Origin: Pedobacter suwonensis
Lineage (GTDB): Bacteria; Bacteroidota; Bacteroidia; Sphingobacteriales; Sphingobacteriaceae
Assembly (NCBI RefSeq): GCF_900111825.1
Contig: NZ_FOJM01000002.1
Location: 62,001-126,000, forward strand
Reading direction: 5' to 3'
DNA: 64,000 bases
In this document: piece by piece, positions 62,503 to 64,000 of the stretch
Layout: each line of letters opens with the position of its first letter
How positions within the stretch are numbered: position 1 is the first letter of the stretch
The notes under the pieces: model-generated
What the model saw: the letters and a program-made list of their open reading frames with translations, nothing else
Database searches by the model: none
Told to the model about the DNA's origin: nothing
Made by a program: the position numbers and the translations under genes

Positions 62503-62952
62503 TTGAAAAACGATATCAACATCAAGAATAAAAGAGCATATTTTGATTATAATCTTTTAGATAAATACGTAGCCGGGATTGCACTTTTAGGAACAGAAAT
62601 AAAAGCAATCAGACAAGGTAAGGCCAACATGACTGATGCATTTTGCATGTTCATTGGTGGGAATCTCTATGTGCGCAACCTCCATATTTCTGAATATAGC
62701 CACAGTTCTTTTTACCACCATGATATAAAACGTGACCGGGCATTACTCCTTCAAAAGAAAGAAATCAGAAAACTAAAGCTGAAAGGCGAAGAAAAAGGTT
62801 ATACCATTGTTCCTTTACGCATTTTTATCAATGAAAGGGGTTTTGCCAAGATGGAAATTGCACTGGCCCAGGGTAAAAAAGAGTTCGACAAACGCGATAG
62901 CATTAAGGAAAGGGATAATAAGCGGGAGCTGGATAGAGCCATGAAGAGGTAG
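62503..62952 (+). CDS. smpB: SsrA-binding protein SmpB
   Basis: 149 residues, TTG start; the nearest ATG upstream is out of frame. KNKRAYFDYNLLDKYVAGIALLGTEIKAIRQGKANMTDAFCMFIGGNLYVRNLHISEYSHS contains the SmpB OB-fold signature, HDIKRDRALLLQKKEIRKLKLKGEEKGYTIVPLRIFINERGFAKMEIALAQGKKEFDKRDSIKERD is the second half and conserved Lys/Arg tail. It binds tmRNA and rescues stalled ribosomes. Length is standard. tmRNA itself is not in this window. Confidence 0.96.
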   Translation: MKNDINIKNKRAYFDYNLLDKYVAGIALLGTEIKAIRQGKANMTDAFCMFIGGNLYVRNLHISEYSHSSFYHHDIKRDRALLLQKKEIRKLKLKGEEKGYTIVPLRIFINERGFAKMEIALAQGKKEFDKRDSIKERDNKRELDRAMKR

Positions 62953-62954
62953 GC

Positions 62955-63112
62955 TAGTCTTCAGTCTGAAGTCTTGAGTTCTTAGTCTAATTGAATTTAC
63001 ACTAAGGACTTTCGAATACAAACTTAACGCTGGATAGCGCAATAATCTAGTCCCGGGTTAAGGTTTAAGTATAAATGACTACAGACTGCGGACTCTGGAC
63101 TAAAGACTCGCC
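62955..63112. repeat. GACT-rich degenerate inverted repeat
   Basis: Left side TCAGTCTGAAGTCTTGAGTT-type and right side GACTACAGACTGCGGACTCT-type stretches are inverse of one another: each is a string of AGTCT/AGACT units. A similar GACT-rich stretch is at 40691-40726. It sits between the convergent smpB and pcm genes, where a hairpin could serve as a two-sided end of transcripts. Confidence 0.6.
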
Positions 63113-63114
63113 TT

Positions 63115-63771
63115 CTACCATGCCTGGTCTCCAACCAATGGTACAAATCTAAAAGTATCCAATACAATTTTGTCGTAATCTGTTTCGCTTACACGGATCA
63201 CCGTAACCATTTTCTGGGTTTTCTCATCACCGACCGGGATCACCAGAATGCCACCAATTTTTAATTGTTTTAATAAAATTTCCGGAACCATTGGCGCACC
63301 AGCGGTAACGATTATTTTATCATATGGTGCATGCGCGGCAATTCCCTTGGAACCATCACCGCAATAAAAAGTAGGTCGATACCCCATCCCAGGTAAAACC
63401 TGAATGGTTCTGTTGTAAATATTCTCCTGTCTTTCGATGGTAAATACGGTAGCGCCCAACTCCATTAAAATGCAGGTTTGATAGCCCGATCCTGTTCCGA
63501 TTTCGAGTACTTTATCTCCTTTTTTAATGTGGAGCAATTCACTTTGGTAAGCAACCGTATAAGGCTGAGATATGGTTTGTCCATCACCTATGGGGAAAGC
63601 AATATCTTTGTAGGCCTGGTTCCAAAACGTTTCATCAAAAAAGAAATGACGTGGAACTTTACCAATGGCCGCTAATACATTTTCATCTTCAATTCCACGT
63701 GACCTTAACAACTCAACCAGTTTTTTTCTAGCTCCACGTTCTCGGTAATTATCAACAAATTTATATGCCAT
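63115..63771 (-). CDS. pcm: protein-L-isoaspartate(D-aspartate) O-methyltransferase
   Basis: 218 residues from MAYKFVDNYRERGARKK; an alternative ATG three codons upstream is open. PCMT pattern: VLAAIGKVPRHFFFDETFWNQAYKDIAFPIGDGQTISQPYTVAYQSELL and the SAM-binding LEIGTGSGYQTCILMEL, then YDKIIVTAGAPMVPEIL. It methylates isoaspartyl residues to start their repair. Monocistronic. Confidence 0.93.
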   Translation of the reverse strand: MAYKFVDNYRERGARKKLVELLRSRGIEDENVLAAIGKVPRHFFFDETFWNQAYKDIAFPIGDGQTISQPYTVAYQSELLHIKKGDKVLEIGTGSGYQTCILMELGATVFTIERQENIYNRTIQVLPGMGYRPTFYCGDGSKGIAAHAPYDKIIVTAGAPMVPEILLKQLKIGGILVIPVGDEKTQKMVTVIRVSETDYDKIVLDTFRFVPLVGDQAW

Positions 63772-63819
63772 GAGCTTCAAAATTAGCTTTTTTTAACGGT
63801 GATTCAAGGTTAAAATAAG

Positions 63820-63990
63820 AGAATGATTGAATTTGTGAATGGATTGGCTGAGTTTGAGAATGATACATTATCCACATAAAAAGGATTGAAGGAAAGATGG
63901 AGAGAAGGATAGAATGAGGGAATCATCGAATGACAGAATTACGGAATGATTGAATTATAGAGTGAGAGATTTATAGAATGAGAGACTGAA
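63820..63990. repeat. purine-rich degenerate repeat at window end
   Basis: GAATGATTGAATTTG, GAATGATAC, GATAGAATGAGGGAATC, GAATGACAGAATTACGG, GAATGATTGAATTATAG and GAATGAGAGACTGAA: units of about 10-17 bases with a shared GAATGA core. No gene was found between 63780 and the window end. Confidence 0.5.
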
Positions 63991-64000
63991 AAACCATTCA

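Noticed and set aside
1..64000. tRNA, rRNA, tmRNA, riboswitch, replication origin, prophage or insertion sequence with transposase
   Set aside because: None was found on reading both strands; no cloverleaf or transposase motif (DDE, Y1) was recognised. Absence by eye is not proof.

Overview
The window reads as chromosomal DNA of a Bacteroidota bacterium close to Pedobacter/Sphingobacteriaceae. Genes start without clear Shine-Dalgarno sequences and some use TTG. Typical family members are present: Crp/Fnr regulators with the SRIRKK-type C-terminus, LytS/LytTR pairs, ABC permease-M1 peptidase fusions, sugar MFS transporters of the FucP type, DUF2147 and DUF4142 lipoproteins. The intergenic DNA is AT-rich and crowded with palindromic repeats. 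The genus is an inference from gene content; there is no rRNA, tRNA or CRISPR array in the window.

Layout. 1-3.7 kb: end of a Crp/Fnr regulator, two NAD-binding SDR proteins, DUF2256 and a lipocalin lipoprotein, resembling a light/oxidative-stress gene set. 3.8-6.7 kb: a HisKA_3 sensor kinase with a stand-alone receiver. 7-19.5 kb: a stress-flavoured stretch with glycogen debranching enzyme, DUF4142-type lipoproteins, a zinc alcohol dehydrogenase, cyanophycinase-like peptidase, BLUF photoreceptor, two orphan response regulators, an ECF sigma factor and at least five very small, hydrophilic proteins. 19.7-31.2 kb: esterase, SRPBCC protein, an ABC ATPase plus 1172-residue permease/M1-peptidase fusion, a divergent LytS/LytTR pair with candidate 21-bp-period binding repeats between them, an APH-like kinase and a dienelactone hydrolase.

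31.3-32.7 kb is the most unusual part. Two copies of a small GIY-YIG nuclease gene (one intact, one frameshifted) each lie between inverted arms beginning CGTCATTTCG and ending CGAAATGACG, and are flanked by two gene-less relatives of the same arms. I read this as an autonomous/non-autonomous repeat family with the nuclease as its candidate mover.

32.7-38.4 kb: a Ter stress operon (TerC, HAD phosphatase, phosphoribosyltransferase, two TerD, TelA and an unrecognised 320-residue protein). 38.6-43.8 kb: small metabolic and regulatory genes (YCF48/BNR protein, DUF2147, DoxX, VOC, two DinB proteins, GlxA-type AraC regulator). 44.3-49.4 kb: a sugar-acid locus (AraC regulator, remnant of lutA, FucP-type transporter, altronate-dehydratase family enzyme, SDR). 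49.5-56.1 kb: a TetR-controlled RND efflux operon with repeated TTAACAGTGTTAA operators. 56.2-64 kb: GNAT, NAD-binding protein, Lrp regulator, a DtxR/MntR regulator overlapping an Nramp-UspA fusion transporter, a thioredoxin-like protein, SmpB and protein-L-isoaspartate methyltransferase.

All assignments come from reading motifs and neighbourhood; no database search was run. Starts were chosen by preferring ATG codons that begin at a recognisable domain or signal peptide.
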